Positions 1 to 5,113 of a stretch of 6,737 nt of DNA are shown piece by piece. This DNA comes from an uncultured Bacteroidales bacterium (GTDB lineage: Bacteria > Bacteroidota > Bacteroidia > Bacteroidales > Bacteroidaceae): NCBI GenBank assembly GCA_902783615.1, contig CACZRQ010000066.1, forward strand, positions 1-6,737. Direction: 5' to 3'. Each line of letters starts with the position of its first letter. Within the stretch, counting starts at the first letter, position 1. A program made the translations under genes and the position numbers. Below the pieces are notes generated by a model, which did not search any database, had not been told where the DNA came from, and was given only the letters and a program-made list of their open reading frames with translations.

Positions 1-195
1 CGTGCCATAGTACCACTTGGGTGGTGTTAACGCTTTGTTCAGAAAGTTACCTCCAAGCATCACAGTCTTGTCACGCTGCATCTCAGCTGAGGGCATGTGA
101 AGCAAGCCTGTGACACCGTAGGTCATCTGAGCCGATAGCATAATGGGAAAACACAACAAAACAATCCACAGACCTATTTTGCGACGCATACCCAT
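1..195 (-). CDS. YjbH-like outer-membrane protein, N-terminal part (cut by window edge)
   Basis: The first 65 codons of a minus-strand gene are present; the rest lies beyond position 1. The start at 193-195 (MGMRRK) is preceded by an in-frame stop codon about 20 bases upstream, so it cannot extend further; Met3 (187-189) is an alternative start. Residues 1-23 form a signal peptide ending SAQ, with cleavage expected after Ala22 or Gln23. The mature start, TYGVTGLLHMPSAEM at 25-39, matches the G-TGLL-PSA-M opening of YjbH/GfcD-type proteins as I remember them. Those are outer-membrane proteins linked to exopolysaccharide or capsule production. The gene follows the lipoprotein gene by 52 bases on the same strand, with no clear promoter in the gap, so it is probably the third gene of the operon starting near 2475. 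Family assignment rests on a short segment; the role in polysaccharide export is inferred. Confidence 0.72.
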   Translation of the reverse strand, partial: MGMRRKIGLWIVLLCFPIMLSAQMTYGVTGLLHMPSAEMQRDKTVMLGGNFLNKALTPPKWYYGT

Positions 196-247
196 TATCG
201 TAAACTCAATTCGTTAATATTTAACTTTGCTTATTGGCGAGCATCAA

Positions 248-1189
248 TTATACACCAGAAGTCTCACCACCACCACCGTTGGCATTATCGTGACCATCAT
301 GTGGATTGTGTGGATCAACAACAGGATCAACAACACCATTGTAAGAATCTATTACATCAATAACATACTGAGAAGTAACACCATCAGTCGGATCCTCAAA
401 GTAGAAATACATGATTACGAGCATAGGAATGATACGGATTCCTTTAACCGTACAATTTGCAGGTAATCTTACAGGAATCAGACCTCCGAATATACCGTAG
501 CCTTTGATTGGGTCATTCGCGTAGTTAATCATGCCCCAAATAGTCATAGCATCAAGAGCATTAGCATCGCTCTTCGCAGGAGCCAACTTAGCACCATAAG
601 GCAGGCCAAGACCATCAGCAGGAACCATCACATCCATTTCTTTATCTGATATGTTAATCACGGGAACACCCAGGGCAGACAGTTTCTCAGCTGGAACATA
701 TACACTTAACTCTGTAAGAGGAGTAGGAGCTGCAGTTGGATCAACAGGAGCTACGGTAATACCATCAGGTATAGTAGTAGATGTGCCAGTTGCCATAGCA
801 ACAACCAGTGACTCAGATACTGTACCGGTAGTTACAGCAGCCATAGCCACAGCACGGTTCACTGTAGCATAACCAGTCTTAGTAAAAGTGATCACACCAT
901 TGATAGGCTCACTCTTTACACCAGAAGTAAAGAAACCTGTAGCATCGGTAGTAGCAGTAACAGCACCACTTACAGCAACACCTTCCAGAGCAGAACCATC
1001 CTCAGCATCGGTAACAACACCAGCTACTACATAAGTAGGAGCAGGATACTTCACGTCAACAGTAGTAGAACCACCACTTGGAGTAGGGATATAAATATCA
1101 CCTGCTTCAGAATCAGAGCAGCTTACGAAAGCGCCAGCTGCCAAAACGGCCAAAGCCATCTTTAAACCAAAAAACTTTTTCATTTTCAT
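248..1189 (-). CDS. Surface-type lipoprotein with carboxypeptidase-regulatory-like domain and His-rich tail
   Basis: This 313-residue protein begins with a lipoprotein signal peptide: MKMKKFF, a hydrophobic stretch, and the lipobox FVSC with the lipidated cysteine at 24. The next residues, SDSEAGD, are acidic, resembling the signal that sends Bacteroidetes lipoproteins to the cell surface. Residues about 53-131 (VVAGVVTDAEDGSALEGVAV, then TDATGFF and ITFTKTGYATV) look like a carboxypeptidase-regulatory-like beta-sandwich. Residues 135-160 are a Thr/Pro/Ala-rich linker, and 160-280 form a further domain I do not recognise. The tail at 285-313 contains VVDPVVDP, then His294, His297 and His300 among Asp residues, then GGGG. 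Translation starts 8 bases after the stop of the 409-residue barrel protein, so the two are almost certainly cotranscribed. It is flanked on both sides by YjbH-like genes, which suggests a partner in that envelope system. Specific function unknown. Confidence 0.85.
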   Translation of the reverse strand: MKMKKFFGLKMALAVLAAGAFVSCSDSEAGDIYIPTPSGGSTTVDVKYPAPTYVVAGVVTDAEDGSALEGVAVSGAVTATTDATGFFTSGVKSEPINGVITFTKTGYATVNRAVAMAAVTTGTVSESLVVAMATGTSTTIPDGITVAPVDPTAAPTPLTELSVYVPAEKLSALGVPVINISDKEMDVMVPADGLGLPYGAKLAPAKSDANALDAMTIWGMINYANDPIKGYGIFGGLIPVRLPANCTVKGIRIIPMLVIMYFYFEDPTDGVTSQYVIDVIDSYNGVVDPVVDPHNPHDGHDNANGGGGETSGV

Positions 1190-1197
1190 TTAAAATT

Positions 1198-2427
1198 TTA
1201 ATAATTCAACAATTCCGATTTAATAAATATTGGGTTAAAATTACTTTCTGTACCAAAATTCCTATCCGCTCTTGGACTGAATGATTTACCGTAAGTCCTC
1301 TCATTACCGGCATTATACATAACACCCATGTTCTGCGACGGCAACACCCTCGGGATGTATCCTTTCCTCTTATATTTATAAGGAGGAAGATTCACCGTGA
1401 ACTGGAAGCCACCATTGAACCCGTGATTACCCGCATGCTGCACCTTCATAGCGTAAAAGCCGATAGCCGCATGACGGAAATATCTCGTCATCGATGCCCT
1501 GATGCCTTTCTCGTGCAGGAGGTACTGCTGCAAATGCAGGTCGAACTTTACGTTGTACTGAGGCCAGTAGAACGAGCCACCAACACTCCACGTCAGGCGT
1601 TTCCAGTCTCCCCTCTTCCATCGCCAGTTCACGAAATGCGACATGCCCGTATAGGCAATCTCACCATCCAGCATGAATCGGGGGTCTTTGAAAACATACC
1701 TTGCCTGCAGGTCACCACCCCAACGGAAGTTATTGAAAGTACCAACCGTTGCCGTGAGGAACAAGTTCTTAAACCTGACATCCTGCGAAAGGGTAATGTA
1801 GCCTTGCTGCACCTTGTCATAGTCAGGACCATATTCATTCACGATGGGCACAATCACCTGACCTGTGAACTTCATACCATCCCACAAAGACACCTCAATA
1901 GTGGGGTTCAGTGTGATCAAGAACGTATAAATCTTGAAGATGGTGTAGTTTCTGAAGTTCAACTTCGGGTAAACCACCAAATCAACCTTGTACAAAGAGC
2001 GATTCTTCTTTTTAGTCTTGCTGGCTATCTTCCAGGAGTCACCCAACTCGTAAGTTGCCTCCCAGTCAGCCCGCTGAACATCTGCCTCACCGTCTTCACT
2101 GCCCCTATAATGGTAGAAAAGCGAATATTGTGGCACATTATTATCAAGCACCACAATTCTGCAACTCTTGTTTTCTGGCATGCCTAACGACTGTATCACG
2201 TCCACCGCGTTTGCCATACCGACACCTTGAAGGCGGTAAGCGGTATTTTGAACCACATAAACACGTTCGTCGTCCGTGTCTGTGCAACTGACCTCCTCAA
2301 AACCCATCTTGATCAGCTCTTCCACGGCAGCTTCGCCCGTTTGCGACCAACCCTTGAGCGGGAAAGCAATCACAATGAGCAACAACAATACAGCAGCTTT
2401 TGCGCTGATTCTCAAACTTTTATTCAT
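1198..2427 (-). CDS. YjbH-like outer-membrane barrel protein (middle domain plus second barrel)
   Basis: This 409-residue protein starts at ATG 2425-2427. The reading frame stays open to 2553, but that 42-residue extension would be translated across the promoter at 2482-2512, and MNKSLRISAKAAVLLLLIVIAF is a good signal peptide start, with cleavage likely after WSQ29. Residues about 33-105 (VEELIKMGFEEV, then VYVVQNTAYRLQGVGMANAVDVI, then IVVLDNNVPQYSL) resemble the small periplasmic domain found in the middle of YjbH. Residues about 145-350 have alternating aromatic and polar residues typical of an outer-membrane beta barrel. GGDLQARYVFKDPRFMLDGEIAYTG (239-262 region) and YNVKFDLHLQQYLLHEKGIRASMTRYF (291-317 region) recall the C-terminal barrel of YjbH. 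The protein ends SELLNY rather than in a terminal aromatic directly after a strand. It is the first gene of the operon. Envelope location is fairly secure; homology to YjbH is from memory of the family. Confidence 0.8.
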   Translation of the reverse strand: MNKSLRISAKAAVLLLLIVIAFPLKGWSQTGEAAVEELIKMGFEEVSCTDTDDERVYVVQNTAYRLQGVGMANAVDVIQSLGMPENKSCRIVVLDNNVPQYSLFYHYRGSEDGEADVQRADWEATYELGDSWKIASKTKKKNRSLYKVDLVVYPKLNFRNYTIFKIYTFLITLNPTIEVSLWDGMKFTGQVIVPIVNEYGPDYDKVQQGYITLSQDVRFKNLFLTATVGTFNNFRWGGDLQARYVFKDPRFMLDGEIAYTGMSHFVNWRWKRGDWKRLTWSVGGSFYWPQYNVKFDLHLQQYLLHEKGIRASMTRYFRHAAIGFYAMKVQHAGNHGFNGGFQFTVNLPPYKYKRKGYIPRVLPSQNMGVMYNAGNERTYGKSFSPRADRNFGTESNFNPIFIKSELLNY

Positions 2428-2481
2428 GTCAGTACTTCCAAAATACACCGTAAACCAACAATTTACTTGCAAAATACCTTG

Positions 2482-2512
2482 CAAAGGTATGCACTTTTTT
2501 AGAAACAACAAA
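2482..2512 (-). promoter_or_regulatory. Bacteroidetes-type promoter of the YjbH-like operon
   Basis: On the minus strand TTTG (2512-2509) is followed after exactly 19 bases by TACCTTTG (2489-2482), a full match to the Bacteroidetes primary sigma pattern TTTG-N19-21-TAnnTTTG. Transcription should begin near 2475, giving a leader of about 48 bases before the ATG at 2427. This is the main argument against the longer reading frame that starts at 2553. Confidence 0.8.
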
Positions 2513-2580
2513 GCTTTTTTAAGAAAAAAAAACTTTATCTGTTTTTTTCTCAAAATAGTCCACTAATCGGGATGAGCATG

Positions 2581-2617
2581 AAAAAAAAAGAACAGCGGGA
2601 GAGGGTATCCCGCTGTT
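2581..2617 (-). terminator. Intrinsic terminator of the SPOR lipoprotein gene
   Basis: AACAGCGGGA (2591-2600) and TCCCGCTGTT (2608-2617) form a perfect 10-bp GC-rich stem with a 7-base loop. On the minus strand the stem is followed by one C and then nine T residues (2589-2581). It lies 28 bases beyond the stop codon of the SPOR gene. The orientation of the T run shows it stops transcription on the minus strand, insulating the YjbH-like operon from read-through. Confidence 0.9.
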
Positions 2618-2645
2618 ACACCTTATTTATATATAAGGGGAAAGA

Positions 2646-3155
2646 TCAGTTCAAACGATAGAGCAGCCAAGCACCCTGGAAATCGGAACGATTAGGGTAT
2701 TTAGCCTTGAAAGCATCACGTGCCCGCTGAGCGGTTGCATAGTCAGCATGAGAAGACACGATCACGCGATACATGTTGTTATCAGCGTTGAAAACGACGA
2801 TGGAATTGTAACCCTCACCATCCAGCATCTTCTTCAGATTGTCGGCATTGGTCTTCACGCCAAAGCTGCCACACACAACGCTATAATCCTGCAATCCACT
2901 ACCTGAAACCAGCGTTACCTTTTCCTGACGGGCAGTGCCCTGAGCAGGGGCAGAAGCTGGAGATGGGTTGTTGGTCTGCACTGGAGCTGCTACCACAGGA
3001 GTAACCTCTTCAGTGGTCTGATTGGTAGCTGGCTGAGCTACCTCCTGCTGTTTAGCTTTCTCATAAGCCTTCTTATATGCGCTCTCACTGCTCTTGCATG
3101 ATGCGAACGCAAAAGCCACACAAATTCCTAAGCCTAATACTAATAATTTCTTCAT
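2646..3155 (-). CDS. SPOR-domain lipoprotein
   Basis: This 169-residue lipoprotein starts at 3153-3155 (MKKLLVLGLG). An open extension to 3224 overlaps the promoter and would bury the signal peptide, so I reject it. The lipobox FASC puts the lipidated cysteine at residue 20. Residues 21-40 are charged and helical (SAYKKAYEKAKQQ), and 40-80 form a Pro/Gln/Ala/Thr-rich flexible linker. Residues about 89-167 are a SPOR domain: YSVVCGSFGVKTNADNLKKML, then MYRVIVSSHADYATAQRARDAF, then the closing AWLLYRLN. SPOR domains bind peptidoglycan strands stripped of stem peptides, usually at division sites, so a periplasmic or envelope-anchored role in cell-wall remodelling is expected. The gene stands alone between its own promoter and its own terminator and is divergent from the YtxH unit. 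I see no catalytic domain, so its partner is not evident. Confidence 0.92.
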   Translation of the reverse strand: MKKLLVLGLGICVAFAFASCKSSESAYKKAYEKAKQQEVAQPATNQTTEEVTPVVAAPVQTNNPSPASAPAQGTARQEKVTLVSGSGLQDYSVVCGSFGVKTNADNLKKMLDGEGYNSIVVFNADNNMYRVIVSSHADYATAQRARDAFKAKYPNRSDFQGAWLLYRLN

Positions 3156-3193
3156 ATCAAAATTGTATTTAGTTTTATACGATAATATTTCTG

Positions 3194-3225
3194 CAAAAAT
3201 AATAGAAAATATCACAGAATTCAAA
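3194..3225 (-). promoter_or_regulatory. Bacteroidetes-type promoter of the SPOR lipoprotein gene
   Basis: On the minus strand TTTG (3225-3222), a 20-base spacer, then TATTTTTG (3201-3194) fits the TTTG / TAnnTTTG pattern. Transcription should begin near 3187, about 30 bases before the ATG at 3155. The region is AT-rich, so a chance match is somewhat more likely than for the promoter at 2482. Confidence 0.65.
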
Positions 3226-3266
3226 AAAAAAATGTGAAAAATGATTATATATACGAATTTATTTAC

Positions 3267-3274
3267 TATCTTTG
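3267..3274 (+). promoter_or_regulatory. Promoter -7 element of the YtxH unit
   Basis: TATCTTTG matches the Bacteroidetes -7 consensus TAnnTTTG. Transcription would begin near 3281, about 37 bases before the YtxH start. No clean TTTG lies 19-21 bases upstream (the bases there are AT-rich), so the -33 element is weak or missing and an activator or alternative sigma factor may be involved. It shares a 162-base divergent gap with the SPOR gene promoter. Confidence 0.55.
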
Positions 3275-3303
3275 CTTGAAAAGTAACTAAAGTTTAATTT
3301 TTT

Positions 3304-3310
3304 AAGGAGG
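3304..3310 (+). promoter_or_regulatory. Strong Shine-Dalgarno site of the YtxH gene
   Basis: AAGGAGG sits 7 bases before the ATG at 3318, a perfect match to the anti-Shine-Dalgarno sequence at ideal spacing. This is unusual for Bacteroidetes, where most genes lack such a site, as do the other genes in this window outside this unit. It fixes the start codon. Confidence 0.85.
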
Positions 3311-3317
3311 ATTTATT

Positions 3318-3524
3318 ATGAAAGGACTGAATGTTTTAGTAGCATTTTTATCAGGCGCTGTTATTGGTACAGCCGTAGGTTTACTGTTTGCACCAGAGAA
3401 GGGTGAGGACACTCGCACCAAGATTGCCGAGATTCTGCGCAAGAAAGGTATCCGTTTGAGCAAGATCGAGATGGATAACCTGATCGACGAGATTGCCGAC
3501 GTGAAGGACGAAGACGCTGATTAA
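3318..3524 (+). CDS. YtxH-domain small membrane protein
   Basis: This 68-residue protein has a short N-terminus, one membrane segment at about 5-25, then the family hallmark GAVIGTAVGLLFAPEKGEDTRTKI (14-37), in which a Gly/Ala-rich helix is followed by LFAP, Gly and TR. The remainder is a charged helix (ILRKKGIRLSKIEMDNLIDEIADV) ending in an acidic tail. YtxH proteins are often stress-induced and membrane-anchored, but their biochemical role is not established. The gene is first in a three-gene plus-strand unit, with a -7 element upstream and a perfect Shine-Dalgarno site. The following gene begins 11 bases after its stop. The length is on the short side for YtxH proteins, many of which have longer coiled tails. 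Confidence 0.9.
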   Translation: MKGLNVLVAFLSGAVIGTAVGLLFAPEKGEDTRTKIAEILRKKGIRLSKIEMDNLIDEIADVKDEDAD

Positions 3525-3535
3525 ATACCACGACT

Positions 3536-3940
3536 ATGTTTGGAGCAGAAAAGAGCATAGAGAACCTCCAGCAACTGTTTGCGGAAACAAAGAAATACGT
3601 CGAGCTGCAAACGGAGTATGCCAAGCTGGAACTGACTGAGAAGTTGACGATCCTGCTGTCAACCCTCATCCTGGTATTGATATTAATCATACTGGGCATG
3701 GTAACTCTATTCTATTTCTCATTCACCATAGCATACGTGCTGGCTCCGTACATCGGAGGACTGATGAGCAGTTTTGCCCTGATAACAATGTTTTTGCTGG
3801 TACTCATGGCGTTGGTTTATCACTACAGACAACGGCTGATCGTGGCACCAATGGTGAAGTTTCTGGCTAACCTGTTTCTAAGAGATACAAATAAACAACA
3901 ACCTAAGGAGGAGGTGAGTGATGAACAACCAGCAGAATGA
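3536..3940 (+). CDS. Phage-holin 3_6 / YqjE-type two-helix membrane protein
   Basis: This 134-residue protein has an amphipathic N-terminal helix (residues 1-36, SIENLQQLFAETKKYVELQTEYAKLEL), two membrane segments at about 38-66 and 70-95, a basic stretch (HYRQRLIVAP, about 96-105), and a Lys/Glu/Gln-rich C-terminal tail. The pattern of an N-terminal helix with Y-ELQ-EYAKLEL followed by two hydrophobic helices is that of the family named Phage_holin_3_6, which includes E. coli YqjE. Despite the name there is no phage gene nearby and no reason to assign lysis; a role in membrane stress or organisation with its neighbours is more likely. The start at 3536 follows the YtxH stop by 11 bases and lacks a Shine-Dalgarno site, so translation may depend on coupling. 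Its last 20 bases overlap the next gene. Confidence 0.85.
   Translation: MFGAEKSIENLQQLFAETKKYVELQTEYAKLELTEKLTILLSTLILVLILIILGMVTLFYFSFTIAYVLAPYIGGLMSSFALITMFLLVLMALVYHYRQRLIVAPMVKFLANLFLRDTNKQQPKEEVSDEQPAE
3905..3914 (+). promoter_or_regulatory. Double Shine-Dalgarno site of the 81-residue gene
   Basis: AAGGAGG (3905-3911) overlaps a second AGGAGG (3909-3914), lying 9 and 6 bases before the ATG at 3921. The site sits inside the coding sequence of the preceding gene, where it encodes KEEV. It favours ATG 3921 over the GTG at 3918, since the latter leaves only 3 bases to the nearer site. Confidence 0.75.
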
Positions 3941-4166
3941 CATTACGTTAGAGGACATTGCCCTGCAGAAAGCTGTTCTGCGCAAGCGCATTGGCAAACA
4001 AAAGGAAAAGATGACGGCTTTGTCGCAAGGATTCATTGCACCCCTGAAACCCGCTGCCAAGAAGGGCGGTGCTGCTATGGGACTCTTCAACAGGAGCCTG
4101 GTAGTGTTCGACGGTGTGCTGATTGGCTACAAGCTATTGAAAAGATTCAAGAAACTGACCAGGTAA
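3921..4166 (+). CDS. Small basic protein, possibly YqjK-like
   Basis: This 81-residue protein starts at ATG 3921; a GTG one codon earlier is possible but badly placed for the Shine-Dalgarno site. It overlaps the end of the holin-type gene by 20 bases in another frame, implying translational coupling. Residues 1-35 are a charged, probably helical segment (DIALQKAVLRKRIGKQKEKM). A Pro/Ala/Lys/Gly stretch (about 40-52, APLKPAAKKGGAAM) follows, then an amphipathic hydrophobic segment (VVFDGVLIGYKLLKRFKKL, about 61-79) ending in basic residues. I do not recognise a named domain. The third position after YtxH and YqjE-type genes, the charged N-terminal helix and the hydrophobic-then-basic end resemble enterobacterial YqjK in plan, but sequence similarity is weak. 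It most likely associates with the membrane together with its two neighbours. Confidence 0.8.
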   Translation: MNNQQNDITLEDIALQKAVLRKRIGKQKEKMTALSQGFIAPLKPAAKKGGAAMGLFNRSLVVFDGVLIGYKLLKRFKKLTR

Positions 4167-4190
4167 AGGGAATCTTGAAAAGGCCTTATT

Positions 4191-4236
4191 TTTACTCCCT
4201 CGTGAGGAAATAATTTTTCTCGCACGAGGGAGTAAA
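4191..4236. terminator. Long hairpin between convergent units, probable terminator
   Basis: TTTACTCCCTCGTG (4191-4204) and CACGAGGGAGTAAA (4223-4236) are perfect 14-base inverted repeats with an 18-base AT-rich loop. The hairpin lies 24 bases after the stop of the 81-residue gene, and its outer end is two bases from the nadD stop codon (4239-4241). On the plus strand it is followed by TTTT only; on the minus strand there is no T run (AATAAGG). It is therefore a better terminator for the plus-strand unit and perhaps an RNA-stabilising stem for the nadD transcript. Confidence 0.7.
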
Positions 4237-4238
4237 TT

Positions 4239-4796
4239 TTAGTGGGTTAATGCTGCCCAAACCAAAGGGTGCAGGAAAAAGCGTACATCCTTCCCTGCAG
4301 CCAACGATTCTCGGATAAAAGTGGAGGATACATCAAACTGGGGAGCATCGACAAAAAACACGTTCGCTGGTAAGTCATCGATCTCCATGGGATATCCAGG
4401 ACGAGGATAAACGATGATTGGATAATCGCTCATGATGCGCTCGCCTTGATACCAGTTCCGCAAGTTGGGCCAATTGTCAGCTCCCATGAGCAGATGGAAC
4501 TCGTATTCTGGATACAACTCTCTGAGTTTTAACAAGGTATGATAGGTATAAGATGGGCGGGGCAAGGAGAACTCTACATCGCATGCCTGAAACTTGGGAT
4601 AATCAGCTATTGCCAAACGAACCAACTGCAAGCGTAGGTCATCGTCCATCAAATCAGCCTGTTGCTTGAAAGGATTGCGAGGGCTCACCACAAACCACAG
4701 CTCGTCCACCCCACCAAACTCACACAGGTAGTTGGCGAGAGCCAAATGTCCCACATGAATGGGATTGAAGGAGCCAAAATACAAAGCAACTTTCAT
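4239..4796 (-). CDS. nadD: Nicotinate-nucleotide adenylyltransferase
   Basis: This enzyme transfers AMP from ATP to nicotinate mononucleotide, making deamido-NAD in the NAD synthesis pathway in the cytoplasm. The 185-residue protein has the nucleotidyltransferase signature GSFNPIHVGH (8-17), with His14 and His17 of the HxGH-type motif. MGADNW (104-109) and the C-terminal SSTFIR (157-162), equivalent to the ISSTxIR motif, contact nucleotide in this family. PRPSYTYHTL (79-88) corresponds to the substrate-binding loop. The length is slightly below the usual 190-215 residues but nothing essential is missing. The gene is the last of the yicC-gmk cluster and has no Shine-Dalgarno site: the whole upstream gap is heptamer repeat. 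The ATG at 4794-4796 is the only start that fits the MKVALYFGSFNP opening. Confidence 0.96.
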   Translation of the reverse strand: MKVALYFGSFNPIHVGHLALANYLCEFGGVDELWFVVSPRNPFKQQADLMDDDLRLQLVRLAIADYPKFQACDVEFSLPRPSYTYHTLLKLRELYPEYEFHLLMGADNWPNLRNWYQGERIMSDYPIIVYPRPGYPMEIDDLPANVFFVDAPQFDVSSTFIRESLAAGKDVRFFLHPLVWAALTH

Positions 4797-4799
4797 AAC

Positions 4800-4876
4800 A
4801 TTGACGATTTACTATTGACGATTGACAATTGACAATTGACGATTTACTATTGACGATTGACAATTGACAATTGACG
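4800..4876. repeat. Tandem 7-bp repeat array with a 35-bp higher-order period
   Basis: Eleven consecutive heptamers run without interruption, in plus-strand order: ATTGACG, ATTTACT, ATTGACG, ATTGACA, ATTGACA, ATTGACG, ATTTACT, ATTGACG, ATTGACA, ATTGACA, ATTGACG. The five units at 4807-4841 are repeated exactly at 4842-4876, giving a 35-bp superrepeat. The array is flanked by the nadD start (4796) on one side and touches the stop codon of the small membrane protein gene (4878-4880) on the other, so it forms essentially the entire gap. Similar ATTGACA-type intergenic arrays are, to my recollection, frequent in Prevotella and Bacteroides genomes; their function is not known to me. Confidence 0.95.
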
Positions 4877-4877
4877 A

Positions 4878-5087
4878 TTATTTCAGCTCTTGTTTGATGC
4901 GGCCCCAGAGTTTCCAGTTGTTCAGGGCACTGAGGCAAGCCACTACCACCAGCATGATGCCAAGGTCGGTAATGCCATAATAGAAGAAGAATATGGCCAT
5001 GAAGACAAAGCACAGCATGGCAAACACATTGATGGCAAACAAAATGCGCACCACCTTAGTTGACAAATTCTTACCGTTGAAGTCCAT
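4878..5087 (-). CDS. Small two-helix membrane protein, function unknown
   Basis: This 69-residue protein lies between gmk and nadD on the same strand, starting 26 bases after the gmk stop. After a polar start (MDFNGKNLSTK) it has two hydrophobic segments, about 12-36 (VVRILFAINVFAMLCFVFMAIFF region) and 40-56 (ITDLGIMLVVVACLSAL region). It ends in a basic, polar tail, WKLWGRIKQELK. With short loops and a charged C-terminus, it should span the inner membrane twice with both ends on the same side. I do not recognise a named family. Conserved position in a housekeeping operon and normal codon use argue that it is real. A different frame, 4720-5013, covers most of it and runs through the repeat array, but shows only low-complexity sequence and should be disregarded. 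Confidence 0.82.
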   Translation of the reverse strand: MDFNGKNLSTKVVRILFAINVFAMLCFVFMAIFFFYYGITDLGIMLVVVACLSALNNWKLWGRIKQELK

Positions 5088-5113
5088 ATTGATGAATCAT
5101 TAATAATTAACAA

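Noticed and set aside
1423..2187. Plus-strand open frame of 254 codons opposite the 409-residue barrel gene
   Set aside because: It is antisense to a gene with a promoter, signal peptide and barrel pattern, and its own product shows no signal, domain or sensible composition.
2621..2638. AT-rich near-palindrome CCTTAT...ATAAGG after the SPOR gene
   Set aside because: Only six paired bases in AT-rich sequence; the adjacent GC-rich stem with nine T residues explains termination.
3536..3940. Prophage remnant suggested by the holin-type protein
   Set aside because: No endolysin, tail, integrase or attachment site is nearby; the family name is historical and the neighbours are YtxH and another small stress-type protein.
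4800..4876. Array considered as a CRISPR array
   Set aside because: Units are 7 bp (35 bp at the higher level) and directly adjacent with no unique spacers; no cas genes are present.
4720..5013. Minus-strand open frame of 97 codons running through the heptamer array
   Set aside because: It overlaps both the two-helix protein and nadD out of frame, and its centre is translated repeat (SIVN-type). It has no start signal or conserved domain.
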